A DNA stretch of 64,000 bases, taken from assembly GCF_014698015.1 (NCBI RefSeq), contig NZ_JACXBS010000001.1, positions 1-64,000 of the forward strand, written 5' to 3'. Shown piece after piece: positions 1 to 9,246 of this stretch. Position numbers and translations under genes: made by a program. The notes beneath the pieces were generated by a model, which was not told the DNA's origin, did not search any database, and worked only from the letters and a program-made list of their open reading frames with translations. The stretch is from Kocuria sp. cx-455. GTDB taxonomy: Bacteria; Actinomycetota; Actinomycetes; Actinomycetales; Micrococcaceae. Numbering within the stretch: the first letter of the stretch is position 1; each line of letters starts with the position of its first letter.

Positions 1-2
1 AA

Positions 3-130
3 CGACGCAGGCACTCAGCCATCGGCCACATCAGCCCCGTCGAGTTCGAGATGCAACACTGTAACCAGACTGCGGATCTTCAACAAGCCGCACAACCCCG
101 TGTCCACCATCCGGGGTCAAGGCCACAGGA
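3..130 (+). mobile_element. C-terminal tail of an IS3-family transposase (OrfB-like), cut by window start
   Basis: Reading from base 3 gives RRRHSAIGHISPVEFE, the conserved C-terminal signature of IS3-type DDE transposases (RRRHS.lg..sP.efE). Only this tail is inside the window. The open frame runs on to about 272, beyond the usual end of such proteins, so its 3' end is either fused to flanking DNA or frameshifted. The GTGTCCACCATCCGGGGTCAAG segment near 100-120 resembles the right-end region of some IS3 elements, but no terminal repeat can be verified without the left end. The right boundary given here is approximate. This is insertion-sequence DNA at the edge of the MFS gene that follows. 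Confidence 0.6.
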
Positions 131-243
131 CGCTGAGCGACCAGTCCGTCCAGACAGCCCTCACCGCCCCGTACCCAAACCCCGTCAGTCCTTGCCCATC
201 CAGCACCATGACCGCCCGCCATCAACGCGACGACTCCAGGGGC

Positions 244-1680
244 TCACCCCCCGGCGCGGGTCTCACGGGTGAGGCCTGTGCCGTCGCCCATCCCCGGCGC
301 CCCACCCCACTCCCCCGCGGCCCGATCCTCGGCCGCCGCGCGGGCATACTCGGCGGAAACACGGCGGTACACAGGAGTAAGAAAGGCAAGGGCCGCAGCC
401 AGGATCATCAACGCGCCGGCGCACAGGAAGACGAGCGCGATTCCCCGGGCGGTGCCTTCTCCCAGCAGCGGTTCCAGGGCCGCGGCTCCGGCATTGCTGC
501 GGGCGTAGGGGATGATCCAGAACTCCGCCAGCGGCGCCACCACGAAGGCGGTGACGGGCGCGGCCGAGGACTCGAAGGCCATGGCGAACCCGAACACCCG
601 GCCCTGCCGGGCCAGGGGCACCACGCGCTGGATGACGGTCTGCTCGGCCGCCTCCACGGCGGGGAACAGCGCCATGTACAGCCAGATTCCGGCGATGTAC
701 AACCAGCCCCATTCCCGGATCGTGAACAGGGCACCCAGCAGACCCATGACCATCACCACCAGCAGCATGGTGCGCAAGGGGTTCTTGCCCAGCCCCACCT
801 TCCCGATCACCGCGCCGCCCACCATGAACCCGGTGGACGCGATGGCGAACAGGACACCCCACATCTCCACGGAGAACAGCTCCAGCCCGTAGGGATCCAT
901 CAGGGCAATGTAGGCGCCTCCGATGAAGTTGTTGAAGGTGCTGAAGAGAACCAGGGCGAACAGCCCGGACACCGCCATCACTGCACGCCAGGAACCGACC
1001 AGATCGAACCCGCCGTGGGCGTCCGACGGCGCCGGCGCGGCTTCCTCCGGCATCCTCACCGTGAGCAGGTGCCCTAAGGCCAGAGCGGTGAGTACCACGG
1101 CGATGACCACCGTGGCGCCCATCCCGAGCAGGCCAATGGACAGCCCCGAGAGCACCGAGGTGACCATGAACGCGATCCCCTGGACCATCCCCACCAGTCC
1201 GTTGGCGTTGGCGCGCCGGTCCGGTTCCACGAGGATGGTCACCGTGGTGGCCAGGGCGATGTTGCGCATGTTCTCCACCACGGCCCCGATGAGGGTCACG
1301 GCGGCGAACCCCCAGAACCACGGGCCGTCCAACCGAGCGACCTGGCCCTCCGGGGCGAGGACAAAGATCGCGCCGGCGAGCAAGAACATCACCAGGGTGA
1401 ACAGTCCGGCAAAGCGCATCACCACCAGCTTGCGGTACCGGTCCACCAGCGTGCCAAAGCTGATGGAACTCAGGGCGAGCAGCAGCATGTAGATCCCGCC
1501 CACCACCCCGGTGGCGATCACGTTGCGGGTCTCCAGGTAGATCCAGAACGTCAGGGCGAACCACAGGTAGCTCGTGGTCAGGTTGGCCACGGCCGTGTTC
1601 ACCAGGATGTTCACAAACGTGCGCCGCCGCGACAGTTCGGATCGCGCCTCAGAGGCCGGTGACGTTCGGTTCTCGGTCAC
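244..1680 (-). CDS. MFS transporter (12-TM type)
   Basis: About 478 residues with around twelve hydrophobic segments, beginning at NILVNTAVANLTTSYLW. The loop after TM2 carries a degenerate MFS motif A (FGTLVDRYRKLVVMR), so this is a major facilitator of unknown substrate. I chose the GTG at 1680 (VTENRTSP), which gives a short cytoplasmic N-terminus. Another GTG at 1737 is in frame but adds 19 low-complexity residues; neither has a clear ribosome site. The C-terminal 40 residues are charged and Gly/Ala-rich. Its 3' end is about 110 bases from the transposase tail. The gene stands alone on its strand with the spermidine-synthase-like gene 100 bases upstream. The substrate cannot be assigned. 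Confidence 0.85.
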   Translation of the reverse strand: MTENRTSPASEARSELSRRRTFVNILVNTAVANLTTSYLWFALTFWIYLETRNVIATGVVGGIYMLLLALSSISFGTLVDRYRKLVVMRFAGLFTLVMFLLAGAIFVLAPEGQVARLDGPWFWGFAAVTLIGAVVENMRNIALATTVTILVEPDRRANANGLVGMVQGIAFMVTSVLSGLSIGLLGMGATVVIAVVLTALALGHLLTVRMPEEAAPAPSDAHGGFDLVGSWRAVMAVSGLFALVLFSTFNNFIGGAYIALMDPYGLELFSVEMWGVLFAIASTGFMVGGAVIGKVGLGKNPLRTMLLVVMVMGLLGALFTIREWGWLYIAGIWLYMALFPAVEAAEQTVIQRVVPLARQGRVFGFAMAFESSAAPVTAFVVAPLAEFWIIPYARSNAGAAALEPLLGEGTARGIALVFLCAGALMILAAALAFLTPVYRRVSAEYARAAAEDRAAGEWGGAPGMGDGTGLTRETRAGG

Positions 1681-1782
1681 ACATTGAGCGTAGTTGAACT
1701 CGCAACCGCCGGACAGAGCCTCCCGCTGCAACAACACACGTGGACACGTTGCGTAGGCCCGGCGGGGCAGTGCGGACCTTGG

Positions 1783-2559
1783 TCACCGCGTCGCGATCAA
1801 CTCCCCCAGCCCCTCCCCGTCCAACACACCCGCCGGATGCGGTCCCGCGGCCTCGAACGACGCCGCCCATTCCCGCGGCAACCGCCGGCCGCCCACCAGA
1901 ACGAGATTCCCCGCATGTTCACGCGTGAGCAGCTGCCGGTCCGCCAGGCACCACACGTCCGCGAACACCGAACGCATCACCCGGGCCTGGTCCGCGAAGA
2001 AGGTGAGGCCTGCGTCATCGCCCACGTTGACCACCATGACCCCGCCCGGGGACAGCAGCTGCGCGGCCTCTTCGTAGAACGAGGCCTCCGTGAGGTGGGC
2101 GGGCGCAGCAACGCCGGTGAGGACGTCGAGCACCAGCACGTCCACGGTGCCCGGTGCGGCCACGTGCGGAAGGGCCGCGCGAGCGTCGTCGGCGACGATC
2201 CGCACGTCCGAGCCTGCCGGCAACGGCAGCGCCTCGAGCACGAAACCAGGCAGCTCCGGCGCCACCTCCACAGCTACCTGCGCGGACCCGGGCCGCGTGG
2301 CCGCAATGTAGCGAGCCAGGGTCAGGGCGCCCGCGCCCAGGTGCACCGCGGTGATCGGGGAGCCCGCCGGGGCCACCACGTCCACCACATTGCCGATTCG
2401 CCGCAGGTACTCGTAGAAGATCTCCTCCGGGTGCGCGAAGTTCACGTGCGACTGCTCCGCGCCGTCCAAGGACAGCACCCACCCGCCGGCCGTGAACTTG
2501 TCCGGAGCGATCTCCGCGTGCACTCCGGCCGCCTTGAGGTACCTACGCATACCGTTCAT
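1783..2559 (-). CDS. Spermidine-synthase-like SAM-dependent protein
   Basis: 258 residues with a Rossmann methyltransferase fold of the spermidine synthase (SpeE) superfamily: nucleotide loop AVHLGAGALTLARYIA, acidic strand-2 and strand-3 regions (VRIVADDARAAL, VDVLVLDVLTGV) and GGVMVVNVGDD in strand 5. Actinobacteria often carry such proteins without polyamine partners, so the real substrate is unknown. The ATG at 2559 is preferred over a longer reading from 2808, because the extension would overlap the neighbouring gene and has shadow-like composition; an ATG at 2550 is also possible. It lies 28 bases downstream of the DUF2945 gene. A diverged, inactivated paralogue lies at 46.5-47.3 kb on the same strand. 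Confidence 0.8.
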   Translation of the reverse strand: MNGMRRYLKAAGVHAEIAPDKFTAGGWVLSLDGAEQSHVNFAHPEEIFYEYLRRIGNVVDVVAPAGSPITAVHLGAGALTLARYIAATRPGSAQVAVEVAPELPGFVLEALPLPAGSDVRIVADDARAALPHVAAPGTVDVLVLDVLTGVAAPAHLTEASFYEEAAQLLSPGGVMVVNVGDDAGLTFFADQARVMRSVFADVWCLADRQLLTREHAGNLVLVGGRRLPREWAASFEAAGPHPAGVLDGEGLGELIATR

Positions 2560-2587
2560 GGAGCCGGAGAAGCCGGGGTCTCCCCGC

Positions 2588-3130
2588 TCACTCCCCGTCG
2601 ATCTGTTGGGACTCGGCCCAGTCCCGGCCGGGATCCCCACCCCACGCGTCCCACGCCACACGCCCCGGGGAGGGGTAACCGTCCTCGCCTCCCTTGAACC
2701 CTGCTGCGGAGCGGTCCACGTCATGACGCTTGAAGTACGCGCGCATCTTCTTGATGACCTCGTCATCCACGGTCTCGCCCTCGGCCAACTGGTGCGCGCG
2801 GTGCTCACCGGTGTTCGTGAAACCCTTGCCGGCCTTGCCCTCGTCGATCCATTTCACGGCGCGCTGGGCCGCCTCCTGCACTTTTTTGGGTGGGCGGTGA
2901 CCTGAGTCGTCATCCTTGTCACCGTCCGTGGCATCCGAGAGCGCAGACTCGTGATGGGCGGCCTGCGAGCCGGTCTTCTCGGATTCCACCACGTACACCG
3001 GATCGTCCTTGTCGGCCCGGAACGTCTGGTTCTTGAACTCTAAATCCTTGGTGTGTTTGGACTGCACGGTCCCGTACGTGGTGCCCTGCGCGGTGTTCCA
3101 TCCGACCCGGTCACCCTTGCTGAAAGCCAT
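2588..3130 (-). CDS. DUF2945 (hypervirulence-associated Tudor domain) protein
   Basis: 180 residues. Residues 1-60 (MAFSKGDRVGWNTAQGTTYG, then a VYVVESEKTG segment) match the small Tudor-like DUF2945 domain: KGD.V.W.t..G...G.V at the start and VESEKTG at the end. The C-terminal half (residues 90-175) is a separate helical, highly charged segment with KWIDEGKAGKGF and RAYFKRHDVDRSA that resembles short DNA- or stress-associated actinobacterial proteins. A long acidic linker joins the halves. Function is unknown, though DUF2945 proteins are often found with general stress genes. The ATG at 3130 is preceded by GAAAGGCGTTCAC, giving a plausible ribosome site. Confidence 0.8.
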   Translation of the reverse strand: MAFSKGDRVGWNTAQGTTYGTVQSKHTKDLEFKNQTFRADKDDPVYVVESEKTGSQAAHHESALSDATDGDKDDDSGHRPPKKVQEAAQRAVKWIDEGKAGKGFTNTGEHRAHQLAEGETVDDEVIKKMRAYFKRHDVDRSAAGFKGGEDGYPSPGRVAWDAWGGDPGRDWAESQQIDGE

Positions 3131-3318
3131 GTGAACGCCTTTCTCGTCATCGACCGCAGATCCTGTCGAGCCGGGGTTGCGTTCCGGCCTACCCCGTCCG
3201 CGGGCCTTCAGTAGACCACACGGGGCGACACTGCGTCACCGGCACGTACCCGCCGCCGACCCACCGATTTATGGTTCCCTATTCCCTTATAACGCCTCAC
3301 AAAACGTAATACGGAACC

Positions 3319-4602
3319 TTAAACCTCGCGGTGGCCATCAGGAGACCCCCGCGCCCACCCCGGCGCCCGCTCCGGCCGCGGCCCCACACCCACCGCGAGC
3401 GCCGGGAACACACTCAGCCAGGGCACGTGCTGGACGAGCATCACGAACCACATTGGCGGCCGCAGTTCCCGCCCGTTGATCGCGGGCATGATCAGCCGCG
3501 CGTGCAGGATCCGCTGCAGGCCCTGAACCACAATGGTGGGCATCATGCGTCGGCGCTGGATCCGGGCCAGCGCCCTCTGCTCGGACCGCCCGGACAACGT
3601 GCCGGCCAGCAACAACGGCGCCAACACACGCGCCGCAGCCACCGCATCCTGCACTGCAAGGTTGATGCCCACGCCACCCACCGGCGACATCGCGTGCGCG
3701 GCATCCCCGATGCACAGCACACCCGGGGCGTACCAGCGGCGCAGCCGGTCCACGCGCACGTCCAGGTGCTTCACGTCGGCCAGGGACTCGATCCCGGACA
3801 CCCCGTCCGCCGCCTCGGGGAACAGCGCCGCGGCGTCGCCCCGGAAGGCGTCGAGACCGCGGGCGCGCACGGCGTCGTCGGCGCCCTTGGGCCCGAGCTG
3901 CGCGACCTGGATGTAGCCGTCGCGGGGAATGCCAATGGCCACGCGCCCGCGGTCGGTGCGCGGCAGCAACGACTCGCCCGCGTGGCGGGCGGCGGGGAGG
4001 CGGTACCACCAGACGTCGAACGCCACGGGAATCTCACGCGCGGGCAGGCCCACGTCCTGGCGGATCACGGACCAGCGACCGTCGCACGCGATCGTGAGGT
4101 CGGCCAGCACGCGGCCGGGGCCATCCTGGGATTCCACGACGACGCCGCTCACCCGCCCGTTCTCGCGCACCACCCCGGTGACCTCGTGCTCGGTGAGCAG
4201 GGTGAAGGTGGGTTCGGCGGCGGCCGCCTCGGCCAGCAGACTGAGCAGATCCCACTGCGGGACCATCGCAATGTAGGGGTGGCGCACGGGCAGGCGCGAG
4301 AAGTCGACCATGCGCACGGAGGACCCGCCGGGAAGGGGCAGGTCCACGTGGGTGACCTTGGAGTGCGAGATGGCGTTGAAAGTCTCGAACAGCCCGAGGT
4401 CCTCCAGCAGGGCCAGGGTGGTGGGGTGCACGGTGTCACCGCGGAAGTCCCGGAGGAAGTCCTTGTGTTTTTCCAGCACGGTGACCGCCACGCCGGCTCG
4501 GGCGAGGAGCAGGCCGAGCACCAGGCCCGCCGGGCCACCGCCGACGATGGCGCAGGTGGTGCGTCGTGTAGTACCGGGCGACGGCTTCGGATCCTGAGAC
4601 AT
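3319..4602 (-). CDS. FAD-dependent aromatic-type monooxygenase (UbiH/PheA family)
   Basis: 427 residues. The N-terminal dinucleotide motif CAIVGGGPAGLVLGLLLARA and the downstream GD motif CIGDAAHAMSPVGGVGINLA are diagnostic of group A flavoprotein monooxygenases, with the DG-type segment ACDGRWSVIRQDVGL between them. Such enzymes hydroxylate aromatic or quinone substrates with NAD(P)H and O2; the substrate here is not evident. The ATG at 4602 lies one base after the stop of the BCCT gene and has GGAGG five bases upstream, so the gene is the last member of that operon. The two longer in-frame starts inside BCCT are less likely. Its place in a betaine operon is unusual, since no betaine step needs this enzyme class. 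Confidence 0.85.
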   Translation of the reverse strand: MSQDPKPSPGTTRRTTCAIVGGGPAGLVLGLLLARAGVAVTVLEKHKDFLRDFRGDTVHPTTLALLEDLGLFETFNAISHSKVTHVDLPLPGGSSVRMVDFSRLPVRHPYIAMVPQWDLLSLLAEAAAAEPTFTLLTEHEVTGVVRENGRVSGVVVESQDGPGRVLADLTIACDGRWSVIRQDVGLPAREIPVAFDVWWYRLPAARHAGESLLPRTDRGRVAIGIPRDGYIQVAQLGPKGADDAVRARGLDAFRGDAAALFPEAADGVSGIESLADVKHLDVRVDRLRRWYAPGVLCIGDAAHAMSPVGGVGINLAVQDAVAAARVLAPLLLAGTLSGRSEQRALARIQRRRMMPTIVVQGLQRILHARLIMPAINGRELRPPMWFVMLVQHVPWLSVFPALAVGVGPRPERAPGWARGSPDGHREV

Positions 4603-4603
4603 G

Positions 4604-6595
4604 TCAGCCTCCGTCGCGCGGCTCATCCCGTTCGCCATGCCGCCTGCGGCGCCGCGTCCCCCCGTGACCCTCGTGGGACTCGTAAATGGGCTGCCCCGCC
4701 GCCGTGGCGTCCACGGCCTGGATCTGCCCCGTGTCCGGGTCCGTGCTCTCCCGGGTGACCAGTGTGAACTTCTGGTGCCCGTAGTCGTTGACCGCGGAGC
4801 GGATCGCGCGGCGCATCACGGACTCGGACAGCCGCTGGCGCAGCCACATGGGGTCGGCCTGCAGGTCACGGGTCAGGGCGATGCAGAGCACGAACATCAC
4901 CAGCACGAACGGCAGCGCCGCCACAATGGTCATGCGCTGCAACCCGCCCAGCGCCTCGTCCGGGGTGTCACCACCGGCCAGGAGCATCACGGCCGCAACA
5001 CCTCCCATGAGCACGCCCCAGAAGATCACCACGGGCCGGGACGGTTCCAGGGTGCCCCGGGAACTCAGCGAACCCATGACGATCGAGGCGGAATCCGCAC
5101 CGGTGACAAAGAAGATGCCCGTCAGGATCATGGCCAACACGGCCAGGCCCGCGGTGAGCAACTGCGGTGCGTCGAGCGCGTTGAACATGTCGTAGAGGGC
5201 GCCGTCGAACGAAATGGTGGGAACGCCGTCGACCATGGTGGCAATACCGTCGTTGGGATCGGGGGTGCCGTCCGCGGTGTGCTGGATGTTGATGGCGGTG
5301 CCGCCGAAGACCGCGAACCACAGCAGGGACACCAGCGACGGGACCACCAGCACGCCGGTGACGAACTGCCGGATGGTGCGCCCGCGCGAGATGCGGGCAA
5401 TGAACATGCCCACGAAGGGCGTCCACGAGATCCACCAGGCCCAGTAGAAAATGGTCCACCCGGACAGCCACTCGCGCATGGCTTCGTCACCGACCGCCTC
5501 CGTGCGGGCGGCCATGTCCGGCAGTTGCTGGACGTACGAGCCGATCGCGGAGGGGATGAGGTTGAGGATGAACAGGGTGGGTCCCACCACGAAGATCACC
5601 ACGGCCATCAGCACTGCGAGCACCATGTTGGTGTTGGCCAAAAACTGGATACCGCGCTCGATCCCGGACACCGCCGAGGCCACAAAGCAGAACGTCAGCA
5701 CGGCAATGATTGCCACGAGCATGGGCGTGGCGACCTGGCCGATGAGCCCGTTGAACTGCAGGCCGCTGCCGATCTGCAACGCACCCAGGCCCAGTGAGGC
5801 CGCCGAGCCGAACAGCGTGGAGAAGATCGCCAGAATGTTGATGATCTTTCCACCCGCGCCGTCCACGGCACGTCGGCCGAAAAGCGAGACGAACGCCTCC
5901 GAGAGCAGATTCTTGCGGCCCATCCGGAACGTGCCGTACGCGACGGCGATACCGAGCACCGCGTACATTGCCCACGGGTGCAGCGTCCAGTGGAACAGCG
6001 AGGTGGCCATGGCCGTCTCGATCGCCTCGCTGGTCTGCCCGTCCACCGTGGCCGGGGGCGGGGAGATGTAGTGAAACAGCGGTTCGGCCACACCGTAGAA
6101 CATCAGGCCGATGCCCATGCCGCACGCGAACATCATGGAAATCCAGGACCCGGTGCGGAACTCGGGCTGCTCGCCGTCCTTGCCCAGCGGGATCGCGCCG
6201 AACCGGCCCAGCGCCAACCACAACACGAAAATCACGAAGAAGGACGAGCACAGCACAAAGATCCAGCCGGTGTTCTCCATGACCCAGTTCAGGGCCGTGG
6301 TCGAGATGCTCGACAGGCTCTCGGTGCCCACGAACCCCCACACCACGAACGTCACCACGATTGCGCCGGTCACGCCCAGGATCACCTTGTCGAGGCCCTC
6401 GAACCGGTCCCGGATCGGCCGACGACGCCGCTCCACCCCCTCTTTGAGTGCCGCCAGGATCTCCGCTTCGTTCTTCTCCGCGTGATGCAGCTCGGTGGGG
6501 TCATCCACGGGACTGGCCGCTGTCGGCTCCGTGCCCGGGCCTAGACCACCCGCGTCATCCGACGTGCCCGCACTCGAACGTTCACTGCTCATCAT
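4604..6595 (-). CDS. BCCT-family glycine betaine/choline transporter
   Basis: 663 residues, typical for the betaine/carnitine/choline transporter family. About twelve TM segments lie between residues 75 and 580. The family signature is visible around TM8 (FYWAWWISWTPFVGMFIARI followed by SRGRTIRQF), as is the early GMGIGLMFYGVAEPL motif in TM3. N-terminal (about 70) and C-terminal (about 80) extensions are hydrophilic; in BetP-like carriers such tails sense osmotic or ionic conditions. The start overlaps the stop of the Rieske oxygenase by 4 bases (ATGA), so the two are translationally coupled. The context argues that this carrier feeds betaine (or choline or carnitine) into the catabolic enzymes encoded beside it. 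Confidence 0.95.
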   Translation of the reverse strand: MMSSERSSAGTSDDAGGLGPGTEPTAASPVDDPTELHHAEKNEAEILAALKEGVERRRRPIRDRFEGLDKVILGVTGAIVVTFVVWGFVGTESLSSISTTALNWVMENTGWIFVLCSSFFVIFVLWLALGRFGAIPLGKDGEQPEFRTGSWISMMFACGMGIGLMFYGVAEPLFHYISPPPATVDGQTSEAIETAMATSLFHWTLHPWAMYAVLGIAVAYGTFRMGRKNLLSEAFVSLFGRRAVDGAGGKIINILAIFSTLFGSAASLGLGALQIGSGLQFNGLIGQVATPMLVAIIAVLTFCFVASAVSGIERGIQFLANTNMVLAVLMAVVIFVVGPTLFILNLIPSAIGSYVQQLPDMAARTEAVGDEAMREWLSGWTIFYWAWWISWTPFVGMFIARISRGRTIRQFVTGVLVVPSLVSLLWFAVFGGTAINIQHTADGTPDPNDGIATMVDGVPTISFDGALYDMFNALDAPQLLTAGLAVLAMILTGIFFVTGADSASIVMGSLSSRGTLEPSRPVVIFWGVLMGGVAAVMLLAGGDTPDEALGGLQRMTIVAALPFVLVMFVLCIALTRDLQADPMWLRQRLSESVMRRAIRSAVNDYGHQKFTLVTRESTDPDTGQIQAVDATAAGQPIYESHEGHGGTRRRRRHGERDEPRDGG

Positions 6596-7734
6596 GGTCC
6601 CTTCGACTCAGCTGCGCTGCCGACCTTGTCCATGACCCAGTCGTGGAAAACTCCGATGTGGTGCTCGCTGGGAACCAGGACCCCGCCCTTGGCGTAGATC
6701 CTAGACCCCATGGCGGGCTGACAACGCTCGCACGCGTCGAAATCTTGCTGGTTGACCCGGTGGAACAGTTCCACGGAGGCGGAGACGTCCTTGCCGGATT
6801 CCACGACCGAGGGCAGGTACAGCCAGTCGCACTCCACGATCGTGTGGTCCACGGCCAACGGGAACATGCGGTGGATGATCACGTGATCGGGTACCAAATT
6901 CACGAACACGGTGGGCTTAATGGTGATCGCGTAATAGCGCCGGTCGTGGTCCTCGTCGACCCCTGGAATCCGGTCCAGGCCTTCGGAGCCGTCCACCGTG
7001 AAGCCCTTGATGTCCTCCCCGAACTCCGCGCCGTGGCCCACGAAGTACTGGGCCGCCAGCCCGTCCGCGAATTCGGGCAGCACCTCGGTGAGCTCCGGGT
7101 GGATGGTGGCGCAGTGGTAGCACTCCATGAAGTTCTCGATGATGAGCTTCCAGTTGGCCTTCACGTCATAGGTGATCCGCCGCCCCAGGGAGAGATGGGC
7201 AATGTCATAGGCCTGGATGGACTCGGAGTCACCCAGCCGCTCCTCGATGGCACCCATGACGTCATCTTCAAACGATGGCGGTTCGTCCGCCAGGCACACC
7301 CACACGTACCCCAGGTACTCGCGTACGGGGATGGTCACCAGCCCGTACTCCTCGCGGCCGATGTCCGGCATTTTGGTGAGGTTGGGGGCGGCAATCAGCT
7401 TGCCGTCCAAGTCGTAGGTCCACGCGTGGTACGGGCACTGGAAGGACCGCTTGGCCTCACCGCTGTCCTCCGTGCACAGCTTGGCGCCTCGGTGGCGGCA
7501 CACGTTGTAGAAGGCGCGAATGCCGTGCTTGCGGTTCCGGGTGACGATGATGCTTTCCCGACCCACCTGCACGGTCCGGTACGCGCCGGGCTTATCGAGA
7601 TCCGCGGCTCGCGCGGCGCAGAACCACATCCGTTCGAAAATCTGCTCCTGTTCCGCTCGGAAGAAGTTCTGGTCGGTGTAGGTGCGGCCCGGCAACGTGG
7701 CAATGAGGCTTTCGGAAACAATGTTGGTGGACAC
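6592..7734 (-). CDS. Rieske non-heme iron oxygenase, likely glycine betaine demethylase (GbcA-like)
   Basis: 380 residues. The Rieske cluster ligands are C79-x-H81 (NVCRHRGAKLC) and C100-x-x-H103 (FQCPYHAWTYD). The catalytic iron site is NFMECYHCATIHPEL with H207 and H212, the form seen in betaine and carnitine demethylases of the RHO family. These enzymes use O2 and electrons from a reductase to N-demethylate glycine betaine to dimethylglycine with release of formaldehyde. The adjacent BCCT carrier, ferredoxin reductase and dimethylglycine dehydrogenase support betaine as the substrate; stachydrine or carnitine remain possible. It is the second gene of the minus-strand operon, 64 bases after the reductase stop. 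Confidence 0.88.
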   Translation of the reverse strand: MSTNIVSESLIATLPGRTYTDQNFFRAEQEQIFERMWFCAARAADLDKPGAYRTVQVGRESIIVTRNRKHGIRAFYNVCRHRGAKLCTEDSGEAKRSFQCPYHAWTYDLDGKLIAAPNLTKMPDIGREEYGLVTIPVREYLGYVWVCLADEPPSFEDDVMGAIEERLGDSESIQAYDIAHLSLGRRITYDVKANWKLIIENFMECYHCATIHPELTEVLPEFADGLAAQYFVGHGAEFGEDIKGFTVDGSEGLDRIPGVDEDHDRRYYAITIKPTVFVNLVPDHVIIHRMFPLAVDHTIVECDWLYLPSVVESGKDVSASVELFHRVNQQDFDACERCQPAMGSRIYAKGGVLVPSEHHIGVFHDWVMDKVGSAAESKGP

Positions 7735-7798
7735 GGGGCCCTCCTTGCAGAACTACTTCACACGCGGGAAGTGGGGATCGGGTGTCGGTTGCTGTGGT

Positions 7799-8989
7799 TC
7801 AGGCGATCAAGCGTTGTTCGGCCGAGGCCACCGCCAGCTTGGCCAAGAACTTGCGCCAGCGGGTGAACTGTTTCGGCTGGTTCCGGCCCAGAACGGCCAC
7901 GGGATCATCGCCGGCGTAATAGACGGCCAGGAAACTCTCCTCGCCGGGCCCGCCGTGCTCGTACATCACCCGATCCGAACCGGTCACGTCCCCCACGAAC
8001 TGCAGGCGCGCGCCGTACTGGCAGGACCAGAAGTAGGGCTGCTCCACGGGCAAGTGCGCGTCCTCATGTTCGAGCAACGCGCCCACCGCGATGGCCGGAC
8101 GGCCCAGCGCACCGGCCCAGTGCTCGACGCGCCGGTGCTGCCCGGTGCGGGGGTCCAGCCACGCCGCGCAATCGCCCACGGCCACGACCCCGGGCACGGA
8201 GGTGCGCCCGGCGGCGTCGCAGACCACGCCATTGCCGACGTCGATCCCCGAACCTTCCAGCCAGGCCACGTTGGGTTGGGCTCCAATGCCGACCACCACG
8301 AGGTCTGCCGGGAGCACGCGACCGTCGGCCAGGCGCACGTGGGTGACGGAGCTGTCCTCCGTGTTGAAGCCGTCGATCTCGACCCCGCACAGCAGTTCCA
8401 CGCCGGCCTGTTCGTGCAGCCGTGCCACCACGGAACCCATTTCGGCGCCGAGCGGCCCGCACAGCGGGGTGACCGACTTCTCCAATACCGTGACCTGCAG
8501 GCCCAGTGAGTGCGCCGTGGACGCGACCTCCGCGCCGATGAATCCGGCGCCCAGAACCACCAGCTGACCGCCGCGTTCCACGAGAGCCCGCAGTTTGCGT
8601 GCGTCCTCGAGCGTGCGCAGGGTCAGCACGTTGTCGAGGCCCGTGAGCTCCGGCAGTTGTCGTGCGGAGGCGCCGGTGGCGATGACCAAGAGATCGGCGT
8701 GGACCGTGCGCCCGTCCGCGAGCGCGATCTCACGAGCGACGGGGTCGAACGAGACGGCGCGCACGCCGAGCAGCCATTCGGCGTCGAGCTGCTCCCCGTC
8801 GATTTCCAACGTCAGGTCCGCCGCCTGGAACTGGCCGCTGAGAAATTCTTTGGAGAGCGGCGGGCGGTCGTAGGGGCGTTCCGGATCATCACCGATGATG
8901 ACCAGGCGGCCCGTGAATCCTTGACGGCGGGCGGCTCGGGCGGCGGACAGGCCGGCGAGCGAAGCGCCGACGATGACGAGGGATTCCAT
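7799..8989 (-). CDS. FAD/NADH ferredoxin reductase (BphA4/ThcD type) for the Rieske system
   Basis: 396 residues with the two nucleotide-binding folds of pyridine nucleotide-disulfide-like ferredoxin reductases: FAD site LVIVGASLAGLSAARAARR at the N-terminus and NAD site LVVLGAGFIGAEVASTA near residue 150, plus VVAVGDCAAW near residue 270 for the flavin pyrophosphate. The C-terminal reductase domain (about 310-390) is present. It would pass electrons from NADH to a small Rieske ferredoxin and then to the oxygenase. The ATG at 8989 follows AAAGGGG at good spacing. It is the first gene of the operon and is transcribed from the divergent region shared with the ferredoxin gene. Confidence 0.9.
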   Translation of the reverse strand: MESLVIVGASLAGLSAARAARRQGFTGRLVIIGDDPERPYDRPPLSKEFLSGQFQAADLTLEIDGEQLDAEWLLGVRAVSFDPVAREIALADGRTVHADLLVIATGASARQLPELTGLDNVLTLRTLEDARKLRALVERGGQLVVLGAGFIGAEVASTAHSLGLQVTVLEKSVTPLCGPLGAEMGSVVARLHEQAGVELLCGVEIDGFNTEDSSVTHVRLADGRVLPADLVVVGIGAQPNVAWLEGSGIDVGNGVVCDAAGRTSVPGVVAVGDCAAWLDPRTGQHRRVEHWAGALGRPAIAVGALLEHEDAHLPVEQPYFWSCQYGARLQFVGDVTGSDRVMYEHGGPGEESFLAVYYAGDDPVAVLGRNQPKQFTRWRKFLAKLAVASAEQRLIA

Positions 8990-9067
8990 GGTGGACCCCT
9001 TTCGACTAGCTGGTCGGGACCTCGGAACTGCACCGGCGGGACGCCCGAGACTCAGGTTCCTCATGAC

Positions 9068-9078
9068 GCGTATTACGC
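9068..9078. promoter_or_regulatory. Candidate operator copy 1 (GCGTA-T-TACGC)
   Basis: A perfect inverted repeat of GCGTA around one base. The same core recurs at 9247-9257 in the same intergenic region. It lies about 80 bases upstream of the reductase start codon, where it could control the minus-strand operon. An IclR-type dimer is the natural candidate to bind it. This is inference from repetition and position only. Confidence 0.5.
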
Positions 9079-9246
9079 AACGCACTGCGTCATGCGATTA
9101 AGTGTGAAGCGGGTCACGAAATGGTGTCAAGGGGTGTGGAGCATCCGTTACACGGTGTTCACATCACGGCTGTTTCCCATGTCCCAAGCTGTATTTTCAC
9201 CGGCCCAGCCCCCTTGACACTGCCCGAAAGCGGCTCGGAAAATGTT

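Noticed and set aside
100-1077. A 325-codon plus-strand frame at the left end
   Set aside because: It is the antisense shadow of the MFS gene with low-complexity composition.
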